Shown piece after piece: positions 43,153 through 52,589 of a stretch of 64,000 bases of DNA (the first letter of the stretch is position 1; the number at the start of each line of letters is the position of its first letter). This stretch comes from JANLYC01 sp963815445 (GTDB lineage Bacteria > Actinomycetota > Actinomycetes > Propionibacteriales > Nocardioidaceae). The position numbers and the translations under genes are program-made. The notes below the pieces were generated by a model. The model did not search any database, was not told the origin of the DNA, and saw only the letters and a list, made by a program, of their open reading frames with translations. The stretch lies in assembly GCA_963815445.1 (NCBI GenBank), contig CAWFGV010000011.1, positions 1,054,001 to 1,118,000 of the forward strand. The letters run 5' to 3'.

Positions 43153-46071
43153 GTGACCACCACCGACGAGGCCCGGATGGCGCCGCCGGACCTGGCTTTC
43201 GCCGCGATGCTCAGCGCCCGGCTGAGCGGTGAAGTCTCGACCGACGCCGGGACGCGCTCGGCGTACGCCGCCGACGCGTCCAACCACAGAGTGGTCCCCG
43301 CATGCGTCGTCTTTCCCCGCCACGTCGACGATGTCGTCTCCGTGGTCGACACGTGCCGTCGCGAAGGTGTGCCGGTGACCGCGCGCGGGGCCGGTACGAA
43401 CATCGCCGGAAACGCGATCGGACGCGGTGTCGTGCTGGACTTCGAACGACACCTGCGCCGGGTGTTGTCGGTCGATCCGCACGAACAGGTGGCGGTGGTC
43501 GAGCCGGGCGTCGTCCTCGACGCGCTGCAGCGACGCCTCGCGCCACATGGCCTGCGGTTCGGGCCGGACCCCTCGACGCACGACCGCTGCACCGTCGGCG
43601 GCATGCTCGGCACCAACGCCTGCGGCTCGCACTCGGTCGCCTGGGGCACCACGTCGGACAACACGCGCGGGCTCGAGGTCGTCCTCGCGGACGGTGGTCG
43701 CGCCGGCGTCGGCGAGCGCCGCGAGGTGCACGGTGCTGTGCCGGCACTACCCGAAGCGCTGTCCCGACAGCTCACGGACCTGCGTGACGGGTCCCTGGCA
43801 GCCATCCGCACCGGACTGGGGCGCTTCGGCCGGCAGATCTCCGGCTACGGCCTGCATCATCTGCTGCCCGAGCACGGCTTCGACGTGGCCAGGGCGTTGG
43901 TCGGCAGCGAGGGTACGTGTGCGGTCATCACGTCCGCGACGCTCAGTCTGGTCCGACTGCCCGAGCACACGCGACTGCTCGTCATCGGGTGCACCGACAT
44001 CGTGCACGCCGCGTCCCTCGCCGCCCGGCTCGTCCTGCCCGGTGTGCTCACGATCGAGGGCATGGACATCGCGATGGTTCGCGCGTTCGAGCGGAGCCGC
44101 GGACCGGCACGGACGCCCCCGATGCCGGCGGGCCAGGCGTGGCTGCTCGTCGACGTCGGTGGTGCCGCTGACCATGTGGCCGATGCGGCCACCGGCGTAC
44201 GTCGGACAGCCGCTGACGGCGGTGCCGTCGACGTGCACGAGGTTCGAGACGCCGAGGTCGCCCGGGCGATCTGGCAGATCCGTGAGAAGGGCGCCGGGCT
44301 CTCGACGCGCCTGCCCGACGGTCGCGAGAGCTGGCCAGGCTGGGAGGACGCGGCGGTCCCTGTCGACTCGCTGGCGTCCTACCTCACCGACTTCCGCGCG
44401 TTGCTTGCCGATCGTGGGCGAGACGGGGTGCTGTACGGGCACTTCGGCGAGGGGTGTGTCCACATCCGCATCGACCATGACCTGCTCACGGCTCAGGGTC
44501 GTGAGGCCTATGCGCAGTTTCAGGGCGCTGCCGCTGACCTCGTGGTCCAGCACGGCGGATCCCTCACCGGCGAGCACGGCGACGGTCGCGCCCGCTCAGC
44601 GCTGCTGTCGCGGATGTACGACACCGACCTGATCGGCGCGTTCGGCGCGTTCGCGCACGCCTTCGACCCGACCGGGCTGCTCAACCCGGGCATCATCGTC
44701 AACCCGGCGCCGGTCGACGCGGACCTGCGCCTGGCCAGCGGCCGCCGACAGGTATTGCCGCTGGCGTTTGCGTTGGACGAGGACGACGGAGACCTCGGGA
44801 AGGCGTTGCGTCGCTGCGTCGGGGTTGGGGCCTGTCGGTCGCCGGTCGGTGGCATGTGCCCGTCGTACAACGCCACCGGCGATGACCGGCACAGCACCCG
44901 CGGTCGCGCCCGCATCCTCTCCGACCTCGTCGAAGGCCGTCTCGACCACGACCGGTGGAGTCACGAGGCCGTCTCCGACGCGCTCGACCTGTGCCTGATG
45001 TGCAAAGCCTGCAGCAGCGAGTGCCCGGTGTCGGTCGACATGGCCACCTACAAGGCGGAGTACCTCTACCAGCGTTATCGTGGCCACCGCCGGCCACGTG
45101 CGCACTACGCCCTCGGCTGGCTGCCGGTCTGGCTGGCTCTCGCGCGCCGGATGCCGCGCCTGGCCAACCGGCTGCTCTCGGCTCCTCGTATGCGCGGCTG
45201 GCTCAGCCGCGCCGGAGGCCTGGACCCCGACCGAGCGTTTCCGCTGCTCGCCGATCCGCCGCTACGACGGGCGCGGCTGCGACGCGGCCATGACCTCCGC
45301 CCGTCCAGCCCGACCTGCCCGTCCGGCGTGGTGCTCTGGGTCGACACGTTCACGGCCAGCTTCGATCCGGCGATCGTGGCCGACGCGGTCACGGTGCTCA
45401 CCGCAGCCGGCCTGGACGTCGAGACGGCTGGTGCCGGCCAGTGCTGTGGGCTCACCTGGATCTCGACCGGCCAGCTGGATCGGGCCAAGCGGGTGCTGGC
45501 CCGTACGGTGGCCGAGCTCGACGGGGTCGACGGGGTCGACGACAGTCGACCGATCGTCGTGCTCGAACCGAGCTGCGCATCCGCCCTGCGTGAGGAGTCG
45601 GTTGCCCTGCTGACGACCGACGCCGCAGCTCGGGTGGCGCGACGGGTGGTCGGCCTGGCCGAGGTCCTCGTCGACCGCGAGCTGCCCGGGCCGAGCCCCG
45701 ACGACGGCGAGCCCGCCCCGTCCGTGGTCGCTCAGTTCCATTGCCACCAACGGGCCACCGTCGGCACCGAGCCTGACCGTGCATTGCTCGAGCGGCTCGG
45801 CGTCGAGGTGCGCAGCGTCGACGAGGGTTGCTGCGGCCTGGCGGGCAACTTCGGCTTCGAGGCGGGGCACGAAGAAGTTTCGCGCGCGTGCGCGGACCAG
45901 TCCTTCCGCCCCTACCTCGTTGCTGACCCTGTCGGTGCGGTGCTCGCCGACGGGTTCTCCTGCCGGACGCAGATCAACGAGCTCGGTGGCCACGACCTCG
46001 GCAGCCGCACGCCGATGCATCTGGCCACGCTGCTGTCCCGTCTCATCGGAGCCGGGTCGCGCCGAGGGTGA
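43153..46071 (+). CDS. Fused FAD-linked oxidase and Fe-S (GlcD-GlcF-type) D-2-hydroxyacid dehydrogenase
   Basis: A 972-residue two-part dehydrogenase. The N-terminal part (1-550) has the FAD_binding_4 signature VTARGAGTNIAGNAIGRG, FGPDPSTHDRCTVGGMLGTN and GSHSVAWGTTSDNTRG, and the FAD-oxidase C-terminal part ending LTGEHGDGRARS. The C-terminal part has two ferredoxin clusters (CVGVGACRSPVGGMCPSYN; CLMCKACSSECPVS) and two CCG-type domains (GAGQCCGLTW; EGCCGLAGNFGFE). Probable substrates are D-lactate, D-2-hydroxyglutarate or glycolate, with electrons to quinone. GTG 43153 chosen; ATG 43177 is the alternative. It is divergent from the antiporter gene (99 bases between starts). Confidence 0.9.
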   Translation: MTTTDEARMAPPDLAFAAMLSARLSGEVSTDAGTRSAYAADASNHRVVPACVVFPRHVDDVVSVVDTCRREGVPVTARGAGTNIAGNAIGRGVVLDFERHLRRVLSVDPHEQVAVVEPGVVLDALQRRLAPHGLRFGPDPSTHDRCTVGGMLGTNACGSHSVAWGTTSDNTRGLEVVLADGGRAGVGERREVHGAVPALPEALSRQLTDLRDGSLAAIRTGLGRFGRQISGYGLHHLLPEHGFDVARALVGSEGTCAVITSATLSLVRLPEHTRLLVIGCTDIVHAASLAARLVLPGVLTIEGMDIAMVRAFERSRGPARTPPMPAGQAWLLVDVGGAADHVADAATGVRRTAADGGAVDVHEVRDAEVARAIWQIREKGAGLSTRLPDGRESWPGWEDAAVPVDSLASYLTDFRALLADRGRDGVLYGHFGEGCVHIRIDHDLLTAQGREAYAQFQGAAADLVVQHGGSLTGEHGDGRARSALLSRMYDTDLIGAFGAFAHAFDPTGLLNPGIIVNPAPVDADLRLASGRRQVLPLAFALDEDDGDLGKALRRCVGVGACRSPVGGMCPSYNATGDDRHSTRGRARILSDLVEGRLDHDRWSHEAVSDALDLCLMCKACSSECPVSVDMATYKAEYLYQRYRGHRRPRAHYALGWLPVWLALARRMPRLANRLLSAPRMRGWLSRAGGLDPDRAFPLLADPPLRRARLRRGHDLRPSSPTCPSGVVLWVDTFTASFDPAIVADAVTVLTAAGLDVETAGAGQCCGLTWISTGQLDRAKRVLARTVAELDGVDGVDDSRPIVVLEPSCASALREESVALLTTDAAARVARRVVGLAEVLVDRELPGPSPDDGEPAPSVVAQFHCHQRATVGTEPDRALLERLGVEVRSVDEGCCGLAGNFGFEAGHEEVSRACADQSFRPYLVADPVGAVLADGFSCRTQINELGGHDLGSRTPMHLATLLSRLIGAGSRRG

Positions 46072-46208
46072 GCGGCATCCTCTCCGGCGGCGTGGTCGCC
46101 TCGGACGACGTGCTCATCGAGGCCGACCAGGGCTCGTTGCACGGGACCGTCGTCAGGCTGGAGCTGTTGGCTCGGCGGCTCGAGCTCGGGCCGGCTGACG
46201 CGGAGTAG
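46068..46208 (+). CDS. Possible 46-residue protein coupled to the dehydrogenase
   Basis: GTG 46068 overlaps the dehydrogenase stop by GTGA, and the frame is open for 46 codons to TAG 46206-46208. The peptide starts VSGILSGGVVASDDVLIEAD and continues with a Leu/Arg-rich amphipathic stretch. No family recognised. The overlap is the only argument for translation. Confidence 0.35.
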   Translation: MSGILSGGVVASDDVLIEADQGSLHGTVVRLELLARRLELGPADAE

Positions 46209-46306
46209 TTCTCATGTCGTGTGTCCCTGTGCGTGGCCTCGACACCTGGCACGAGCCGCTCGCTACCTGCGGTATGTCGGGATGTTGCGTACCCGATACT
46301 GGAGGC

Positions 46307-46929
46307 GTGATCGAGCAGCCTGTTTCCGTCCGCCGACAGGCGCTCGCAGTTGCCGTGCGCGACAGCACTGATCCTCTTGCCCTTGAGGCGCTGGAAAGCC
46401 TCAATGCCGAGGTGCCGGAGGAGGTGCCGCTCTGGGACTGCGCACGGGCCGACCTACTCGCCACCTACCAGGAGCGTGCGGGTCGCGGGAGGCGCGGCGA
46501 GGGACCAGCGACTCGCCGGACCGACGAGTACGTCGCGGTTTTGGCCGCGTCTTCGACACCCGACCGCGTTGGAGAAGTCGGCTGGGCGAGTGGACCGACG
46601 TACTACGTCACGCTTCTCCACGCGGCGAGGGTGTTGGCGATCTGCACCGTCGCCCGTGCGGTCTGGCCAATCGGCGAAGGTTTCGCGGGCTGGCACGCAT
46701 TCGGCACTGGTTCCGGATTCAAGACGTTGATCTCATTAAGAACGCGCTGGAGGTGATCGGCAGCGACGCCGACCCGTATGCGTTCCGCCCACTCCGACAC
46801 GACGAAGTCACCTGCGGACCACCCAAGCCGGAGAGTGCGGACGCTTGGTACGAAGCCAGTACGTCGGTTTTCGTAGAGATCGCAGCGTTCGATTACGCAC
46901 GAGCGCGGTTGTATATCACTCGGCGCTGA
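46307..46929 (+). pseudogene. Unknown gene, apparently frameshifted
   Basis: From GTG 46307 the frame reads VIEQPVSVRRQALAVAVRDS and SLNAEVPEEVPLWDCARADL, with a compact helical character, and stops at 46754-46756. The next frame continues past that stop with a protein-like sequence (HWFRIQDVDLIKNALEVIG, then FVEIAAFDYARARLYITRR) and ends at 46927-46929. A single-base indel between about 46640 and 46730 would join them. G+C content is visibly lower than in flanking genes. No family recognised; two separate small genes or none are alternatives. Confidence 0.4.
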
Positions 46930-47064
46930 CATCCACATCAACCCGCATGCTCATCGGTAGATGAGTGCACTTCGTTTCTCAATCGGGACACATCTAGTCA
47001 GAGCGCGCTGCGCTGCAGGCTCATTGTCTGAAGCGTGAGTCGCGCCCAGGCGAAGCCACATGGG

Positions 47065-48418
47065 TTATCCGGGTCGGGGTTTGAAGCGTTGGTGGCGGAT
47101 GGGTCTTCGTTGCGGGTCGATCCTGACCGGTGGGATGACGTCGGTGATGCCGTCGGGGGCGAGGGCGAGGTCCCATTCGCCTTGGTGGATGAGGTGATGG
47201 TGGAAGTTGCAGAGGAGGCAGCCGTTGTCGATGTCGGTCGGGCCGTCGTGGGACCAGGGGGTGCGGTGGTGTGCTTCGGTCCAGGCGGGTGATCGTTCGC
47301 AGCCGGGGAAGACGCAGCCCTGGTCTCGGGTGGCCAGCGCCAGCCGCTGGTGCCGGTCGAACAGGCGGCGGCTGGTGCCGAGGTCGAGGATCTTCGACTC
47401 ACCCGACAAGACGATGGGGAGGAGGCCGGCGTTGCAGGCCAGCCGTCGAGTCTCCCCGACCGAGAGGCTGCCGCCGGTGTCCAAGAGCGCTTCCCCGGCC
47501 CCGGCGCGGAGTCTGGTTTCGTCGACGGTGACCACGATGGTCGCGTTCGTGACCCCGTGCTGGGGATGTCCGTCCGTGGGGAGGTGTTCGATCAGCTCAC
47601 ACAGCGCCCGACCGAGCCGGTTGCCATACGGCAGGTCCTCGACGGTCGTCTCAGCCAGTTGGTCCGCTGGTGCGTCATCGGTGCCGGTGGCAACCCGTCG
47701 GGGTGAGGTGTGGGCTTCGAGGTGTTTGGTGAGCATGCCGAAGACCAGGTTCGGTAGCGCGAACCGGCCGCGGGCGATCCCGTCGGCACCGTACTGGCCG
47801 GTGAACCACGTCGAGGCCAGTGCCTTCCGTTCCTGGGCGGCGAGCTGCTGCTCCAACGTCTGGTCGACGGTGTCGGGGTCGACGACTTCGACCAGATGGT
47901 TCGCCGCGACTGCAGCTGGCTGAACGACAACGTCATGGCATGCGCCAGCAGATCGTGCTGCGCTACCTCGACTCGGTCCGGTTCAACGGTCGGTGCGAGC
48001 CGGTTGATCGCGGCCGCGACCACCACCCCTTGTTCGGCCGATACCGCCCCGGCGGCGACGGCACGGCGCGTTGGCTCGGTGACACCGGTGCCGTGCAGCT
48101 GCTTGGCGGTCCTGACGTGCGGGAGGCTTCCCCGGCCGACATCCGGTGGGCCGTCATCAGATGCGCACGGGTGGAGGACGCACCGTAGCGGTGGGGCAGG
48201 TTGCGGTCGTCGGCCTCGGCGACCAGCCTGGCCACGACCTCATCAATGGCCGCTTTGGCAGCCAACGCCTCACCGAGCCGGCAGTCCAGCCGCGTGTCGT
48301 CCAAGGACCAGGTGGGAGTGTCGGCCAGGTCGGCGAGGTCTCGACGCACGCCCGCGAAACCACGACCGAAGGCATCGTCGATGCCCACGGTCGGCGGCGG
48401 CTCCTGCGTCGTACTCAT
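47065..48418 (-). pseudogene. DUF222 (13E12-type) HNH endonuclease gene, copy 1, two frameshifts
   Basis: From ATG 48418 the frame gives MSTTQEPPPTVGIDDAFGRG up to GEASRT, where a missing base (about 48116) shifts the frame; the middle part resumes with SAEQGVVV-like and PDRVEVAQHDLLAHAMTLSF sequence and shifts again at about 47911 (one missing base after QLQ), then runs to the end. The C-terminal part has the HNH motif: CVFPGCERSPAWTEAHHRTP and DIDNGCLLCNFHHHLIHQGE. Comparison with copy 2 at 60.3-61.6 kb locates both indels. Members of this family are multicopy in actinobacteria; their role is unclear. Confidence 0.85.
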
Positions 48419-48520
48419 AGGACAAACCTAGAACAGCCCACCGACACTTTGGGGGCAGCGGCCTGGCCCCAGAAACGCCTTGTTCACAAGGGAAATCCGA
48501 GAAATTTCCGCTGATCGAGC
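48419..48520. repeat. Upstream sequence shared by the two DUF222-HNH copies (copy 1)
   Basis: The 100 bases upstream of this gene resemble 61647-61745 upstream of copy 2: both have ACAAACC/TCAAACC then TAGAAC, CACCGACACTTT, and further on CACAAGG followed by TCCGAGAA. The repeat unit therefore extends beyond the coding region and probably includes the promoter. Confidence 0.65.
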
Positions 48521-48741
48521 CTGTCGAGATCAACGGGCTCTCGACCCGCCGATGGTCCGCGGTTCCGGTCGGAGTCGGGGACCGGATCGGCGCGGCGAAG
48601 TCCGTTGCGACAGCTGATGAGCCAGCCCGATGCGAGACTCCCGCTGTGAGTCGCGACATTGTCGTTCAGGACCTGCCGACCGGGGTTCTCACGCGCCGAC
48701 GAAACCACTGGCAACCGGCGGCCCCAACCTCTCCCGTTCGG

Positions 48742-50058
48742 TCACGCGGACGTCTTGACGGCGGTACGCGAACTCGCGCCAGACGCCGGCACCAGCGATC
48801 CGGAGTCAACGCAGATCTTGTTGGCGTGGAGGCGGCTGCGATCCTCGAGTCCGAACGCCACTGCGCAGGCGCCCAGTCCTGCGAGCGCGAGCACGACGCC
48901 CACCCGCGCCGGCCACTCGTAGCCGTAGCCGGCGGCCAGCACGAGTCCACCGAGCCAGGCACCGGCGGCGTTGGCCAGGTTGAGGGTCGAGTGGTTGAGC
49001 GCGCCGGCCAGTGCCTGCCCTTCGTGGGCCACATCCATCAGACGGGTCTGCAGCGCAGGCACGATCAACGATCCGACGGTCCCGAGCAGCAGCACCCCTA
49101 CGACGGCGGTGACCTGGTTGGCCACCAGCCAGCCGAAGGCACCGAGGATCACCATGGCGTACACCAGGCCGCCCACCAGCGTCCATCGAAGCGACCGGTC
49201 CGCGAGCCGGCCGCCCAGCATCATGCCGATGGTCATTCCCACGCCGTAGACGGCCAGCATCGGGGTGACGGCCCGTTCACTGAAGCCACCGAGGGTGGTC
49301 AGGGTCGGTGTGATGTAGGTGTACGCCGCGAACATGCCACCGAAGCCGACGGCTCCGATCAGGAGTGTCAGCCAGACCTGGAGCTTGGTCAGCGCCGAGA
49401 GCTCGCGGGCGATCGTGGCGTGGTGCGTGGGGCGGTCGCGAGGAATCCACGCGACCGTGGCCACGAACGTCACGACGCCGATCAGCGCCACCGCGACGTA
49501 CGGCCAGCGCCACCCCACGTTCTGGCCGAACAGGGTGCCGAGCGGGACGCCCACGATGTTGGCCACGGTGAGGCCGGTCAGCATCATCGACACCGCCCAC
49601 GCCCGACGGTGCGGTGCCACCAAGGACGCTCCGACGACGGCTCCGATGCCGAAGAAGGCTCCGTGCGGAAGGCCGGCGGCGAACCGAGCGACGAGCAGGG
49701 TGTGGTAGGTCCGGCGCCACCGCCGAGGCGAGGTTCCCGACGGCGAAGGCGGCCATCAGCCACAGCAGCAGCCGGTATCGCGACATCTTGCCCCGAGGAT
49801 CGCCAGCAGGGGCGCTCCCACGACGACGCCGAGGGCGTAGGTCGAAACAGCGTGACCGGCCGCCGGGATGGAGACGTCGACGCCTCTGGCGATGTTGGGC
49901 AGCAAGCCCATCGAGACGAACTCGGTGGTCCCGATGGCGAAGCCGCCGATCGCGAGCGCGAACAGGGCGAGCAGCGGATGCGAGCAGGATTCGCCATCCG
50001 GGTCGGGAACGGTCTCGGGAAAGGCGAGCGCGCCGTCAAAGGTGCGGGCATCACTCAC
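48742..50058 (-). pseudogene. MFS transporter (DHA1, AraJ/Cmx-like), interrupted by two frameshifts
   Basis: GTG 50058 opens a frame with HPLLALFALAIGGFAIGTTE and IPAAGHAVSTYALGVVVGAP. At about 49790 a base is missing (continuing MSRYRLLLWLMAAFAVGNL), and at about 49709 one base is extra (continuing YHTLLVARFAAGLPHGAFFG). The C-terminal eight or so helices then read cleanly to the stop at 48742. Restored, it would be a typical 12-helix DHA1 exporter of about 438 residues. Whether the breaks are real is open; the pattern matches other indels in this window. Confidence 0.85.
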
Positions 50059-50246
50059 GCCCTGATCCTGCCAGACGCGTCGGCTACGCCCTGACGACCT
50101 TCCGACGGCCGGACGCCTGCGCAGGGTCAACCGGGACTGCGGGAACGCGAACAAGTTCGGGGCCTGCCGCCTACGACAGCAGGGGGTACGCTCGACAACG
50201 TCGGGGCCAGGCTGGCCCTCGAGCGTCGCTCATGCCAGGAGGAACC

Positions 50247-51107
50247 TTGCCCGTCGTGTCGACCAAAGAGATGCTGGACCGTGCGTTGGACGCGCGCTAC
50301 GGGGTCGCGGCCTTCAACATCATCAACGATCTCAGCATCGAGGCGGTCCTCGCCGCAGCAGTCGACGAGCAGGCACCCGTGATTCTGCAAACCTCGGTCA
50401 AGACAGTTCGCATGTACGGACGGGACCAGCTGTTCGGGATCTTTGAGTCCCTGGTCCGCGACGTCTCGGTCCCGGTTGCCCTGCATCTCGACCATTGCCC
50501 CGAGCGTTCGGTCATCACCGACTGCCTCGAGGGGGGCTGGAACTCCGTGTTGTTCGACGCGCACGAGCTCGACGTCGCGGAAAACCTCCGGCAGACGACG
50601 GAGGTCGTTGCCGAGGCGCGCCGTCACGGGGGGCACGTCGAGGGCGAGATCGAGGGGATCCAGGGGGTCGAGGACGGCGTCGGCTCGGATGCCGCGTCCG
50701 TCCAGCAGAGCCTCGAAGTGGCGATCGACTTCATCAAGCGCACGCAGGTCGACTGCTTCGCCCCGGCCATCGGCAATGCTCATGGCCAGTACACCACCGC
50801 TCCCGTCCTGGACCACCAGCGAGTATCGGACCTGGTCGAGGCGACCGGTGTACCGATGGCCCTCCACGGGGGCACCGGTCTGTCGAGCGAGCAGTTCGTC
50901 GACCTCGTCGGCCGCGGTTGCGCCAAGGTCAACATCTCCACGGCCCTCAAAGAGACCTATATGCAATCGAGCCTCGAGTTCCTACGCGGCGCCGAGGAGC
51001 AGCGCAAGTGGGATCCGCCGTCGTTGTTCAACCATCAGCGGGCTGCCGTCAAGGAGATGGCCCAGGAACACATGCGACTCTTCGGGAGCTCAGGACGCGC
51101 GTGGTGA
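50247..51107 (+). CDS. Class II ketose-bisphosphate aldolase (fructose/tagatose type)
   Basis: A zinc aldolase of 286 residues. TTG 50247 lies 4 bases after AGGAGG and gives MPVVSTKEMLDRALDARYGV, the family's normal N-terminus; the ATG at 50232 precedes the Shine-Dalgarno. Visible sites are the zinc histidines in LHLDHCPE (about residue 80) and GNAHGQY (about residue 180), HGGTGLS, and NISTALKETY. The enzyme would split a ketose phosphate into dihydroxyacetone phosphate and an aldehyde. It heads an operon with a HAD phosphatase and two Dha-kinase subunits, so a special sugar rather than glycolytic fructose bisphosphate is likely the substrate. Confidence 0.9.
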   Translation: MPVVSTKEMLDRALDARYGVAAFNIINDLSIEAVLAAAVDEQAPVILQTSVKTVRMYGRDQLFGIFESLVRDVSVPVALHLDHCPERSVITDCLEGGWNSVLFDAHELDVAENLRQTTEVVAEARRHGGHVEGEIEGIQGVEDGVGSDAASVQQSLEVAIDFIKRTQVDCFAPAIGNAHGQYTTAPVLDHQRVSDLVEATGVPMALHGGTGLSSEQFVDLVGRGCAKVNISTALKETYMQSSLEFLRGAEEQRKWDPPSLFNHQRAAVKEMAQEHMRLFGSSGRAW

Positions 51108-51916
51108 CAGCACTGATCTTCGACTGCGACGGCGTCCTTGCCGACACCGAACGATACGGCCACCTGCCCGCCTTCAACGCGACGTTCGAGGAGTACGGCC
51201 TACCGGCCCGCTGGGACGAGGACGAGTACGCCGTTCGCCTGAAGATCGGCGGTGGCAAGGAGCGCATGGCCAGCTTGTTCGCAGAACCCGGCTTCGTGCG
51301 CGCGGCCGGGATCCCCGACAGTGAGATCGAGCGGCAGCAGCTCCTTGCCGACTGGCACCGGACCAAGTCGGCCTGGTTCAAGAAGCTGGTGACGGACGGT
51401 CAGATCCCAGCGCGACCCGGGATCGCTCGGATCATTCCCGAAGCGCTGCGGGCCGGCTGGACAGTGGCCGTCGCCTCGACGTCGGCGGTGGAGTCGGTGC
51501 GGGCTGTCCTCGAGCACGCCGTGGGGGCGGAAACTGCCGCTGAGGTGCCGATCTTCGCTGGCGACGCCGTACCGGCCAAGAAGCCGGACCCGGCCATCTA
51601 CCTGCTCACGCTCGACCAGCTCGACCTCGACCCGGCGGACACGCTCGTTGTCGAGGACTCCCGCAACGGCCTGCTTGCGGCAACAGGCGCCGGACTGCCT
51701 TGCCTCATCACCGTGAACGGCTACACCCGCGACGAGCCCTTCGACGAAGCGGCCCTCGTGGTTTCGGAGCTCGGTGACCCCGGCCGCCCACCCATCGAGG
51801 TGCTGGCGAACCGGAGCCGGGCACAGCCGGGTGACCACATCACCCTCGCGGACCTGCGCGCGTGCATGGGCACCGACGCAGCCCAGGACCGTCCCAACAC
51901 GCGTCAGATCCCCTGA
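51104..51916 (+). CDS. HAD-superfamily hydrolase, CbbY-like
   Basis: A 270-residue phosphatase or phosphomutase. GTG 51104 overlaps the aldolase stop (GTGA). Motif I is IFDCDGVLADTE, motif II VASTS (about residue 125), motif III AKKPDP and motif IV VVEDSRNGLLAA. The cap is alpha-helical. The closest well-known group is CbbY/phosphoglycolate-phosphatase-like. In this operon it may remove phosphate from an aldolase product or a dead-end sugar phosphate. The C-terminal 40 residues (RSRAQPGDHITLADLRACMG) go beyond the core domain. Confidence 0.9.
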   Translation: MTALIFDCDGVLADTERYGHLPAFNATFEEYGLPARWDEDEYAVRLKIGGGKERMASLFAEPGFVRAAGIPDSEIERQQLLADWHRTKSAWFKKLVTDGQIPARPGIARIIPEALRAGWTVAVASTSAVESVRAVLEHAVGAETAAEVPIFAGDAVPAKKPDPAIYLLTLDQLDLDPADTLVVEDSRNGLLAATGAGLPCLITVNGYTRDEPFDEAALVVSELGDPGRPPIEVLANRSRAQPGDHITLADLRACMGTDAAQDRPNTRQIP

Positions 51917-51941
51917 CCCCAAGCCGACACGGAGGTGCAGA

Positions 51942-52589
51942 GTGAGCAGTGGTGCACAAGAGCAGGTGGACCTGGTCGTCAAGGCGATCGCCGAGACGGC
52001 CATCGACAACGAGAAGTACTTCGGTGAGCTGGACTCCGTCGTGGGCGACGGCGACTTCGGATACTCGCTGGCCCGCGGCTTCGAGAAGCTGCTCGACGAC
52101 TGGGACAACCTCGACCGCAGCGACGTCGGCACATTCCTGAAGAAGGTCGGGATGATCATCACCTCGCGGATCGGCGGCACGTCCGGACCGATCTGGGGCA
52201 CGGCGTTCATGAAGGCCGGGATCACCGCTGGTGATTCAGGATCGCTGGACGGCGCACAGGTGGTGGCGATGCTGCGTGCGGCGATCGACGGCATCAAGGC
52301 ACGTGGTCAGTCCGATGTCGGCGACAAGACGCTGCTTGACGCGCTCGTTCCGATGACCGATCGGATCGAGCAGGAGGTCAAATCCGGATCGGACAGCGGG
52401 AAGACCTTCGCGGCGGCAGCCACCACAGCTCGGGAAGCAGCAGAGGCGACCATCGACATGGTCGCCAAGAGAGGGCGCGCGTCCTACACGGGCGAGCGCA
52501 GCAAGGGCTCGGTCGACGCCGGTGCGATGGGCGTGGCCGTGATCGTCGAGCGCGTCAGCGCCGTATGGAACTCACAGGGAGAGTCATGA
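51942..52589 (+). CDS. Dihydroxyacetone kinase-like ATP-binding subunit (DhaL type)
   Basis: A 215-residue helical kinase subunit from GTG 51942 behind GGAGGTG. The Mg-ATP-binding aspartates are in VVGDGDFGYSLARG (about residues 32-45); IGGTSGPIWGTAF and DALVPMTDRIEQ follow, and the C-terminal GRASYTGERSKGSVDAGAM is the nucleotide lid region. The separate L and K genes could indicate PTS-dependent use, but no DhaM or PTS gene is present, so an ATP-dependent split kinase for a triose or tetrulose is preferred. Confidence 0.9.
   Translation: MSSGAQEQVDLVVKAIAETAIDNEKYFGELDSVVGDGDFGYSLARGFEKLLDDWDNLDRSDVGTFLKKVGMIITSRIGGTSGPIWGTAFMKAGITAGDSGSLDGAQVVAMLRAAIDGIKARGQSDVGDKTLLDALVPMTDRIEQEVKSGSDSGKTFAAAATTAREAAEATIDMVAKRGRASYTGERSKGSVDAGAMGVAVIVERVSAVWNSQGES

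Noticed and set aside
48646..50094. 482-codon plus-strand frame opposite the MFS gene
   Set aside because: Antisense composition; the minus strand holds recognisable membrane helices once two indels are allowed.
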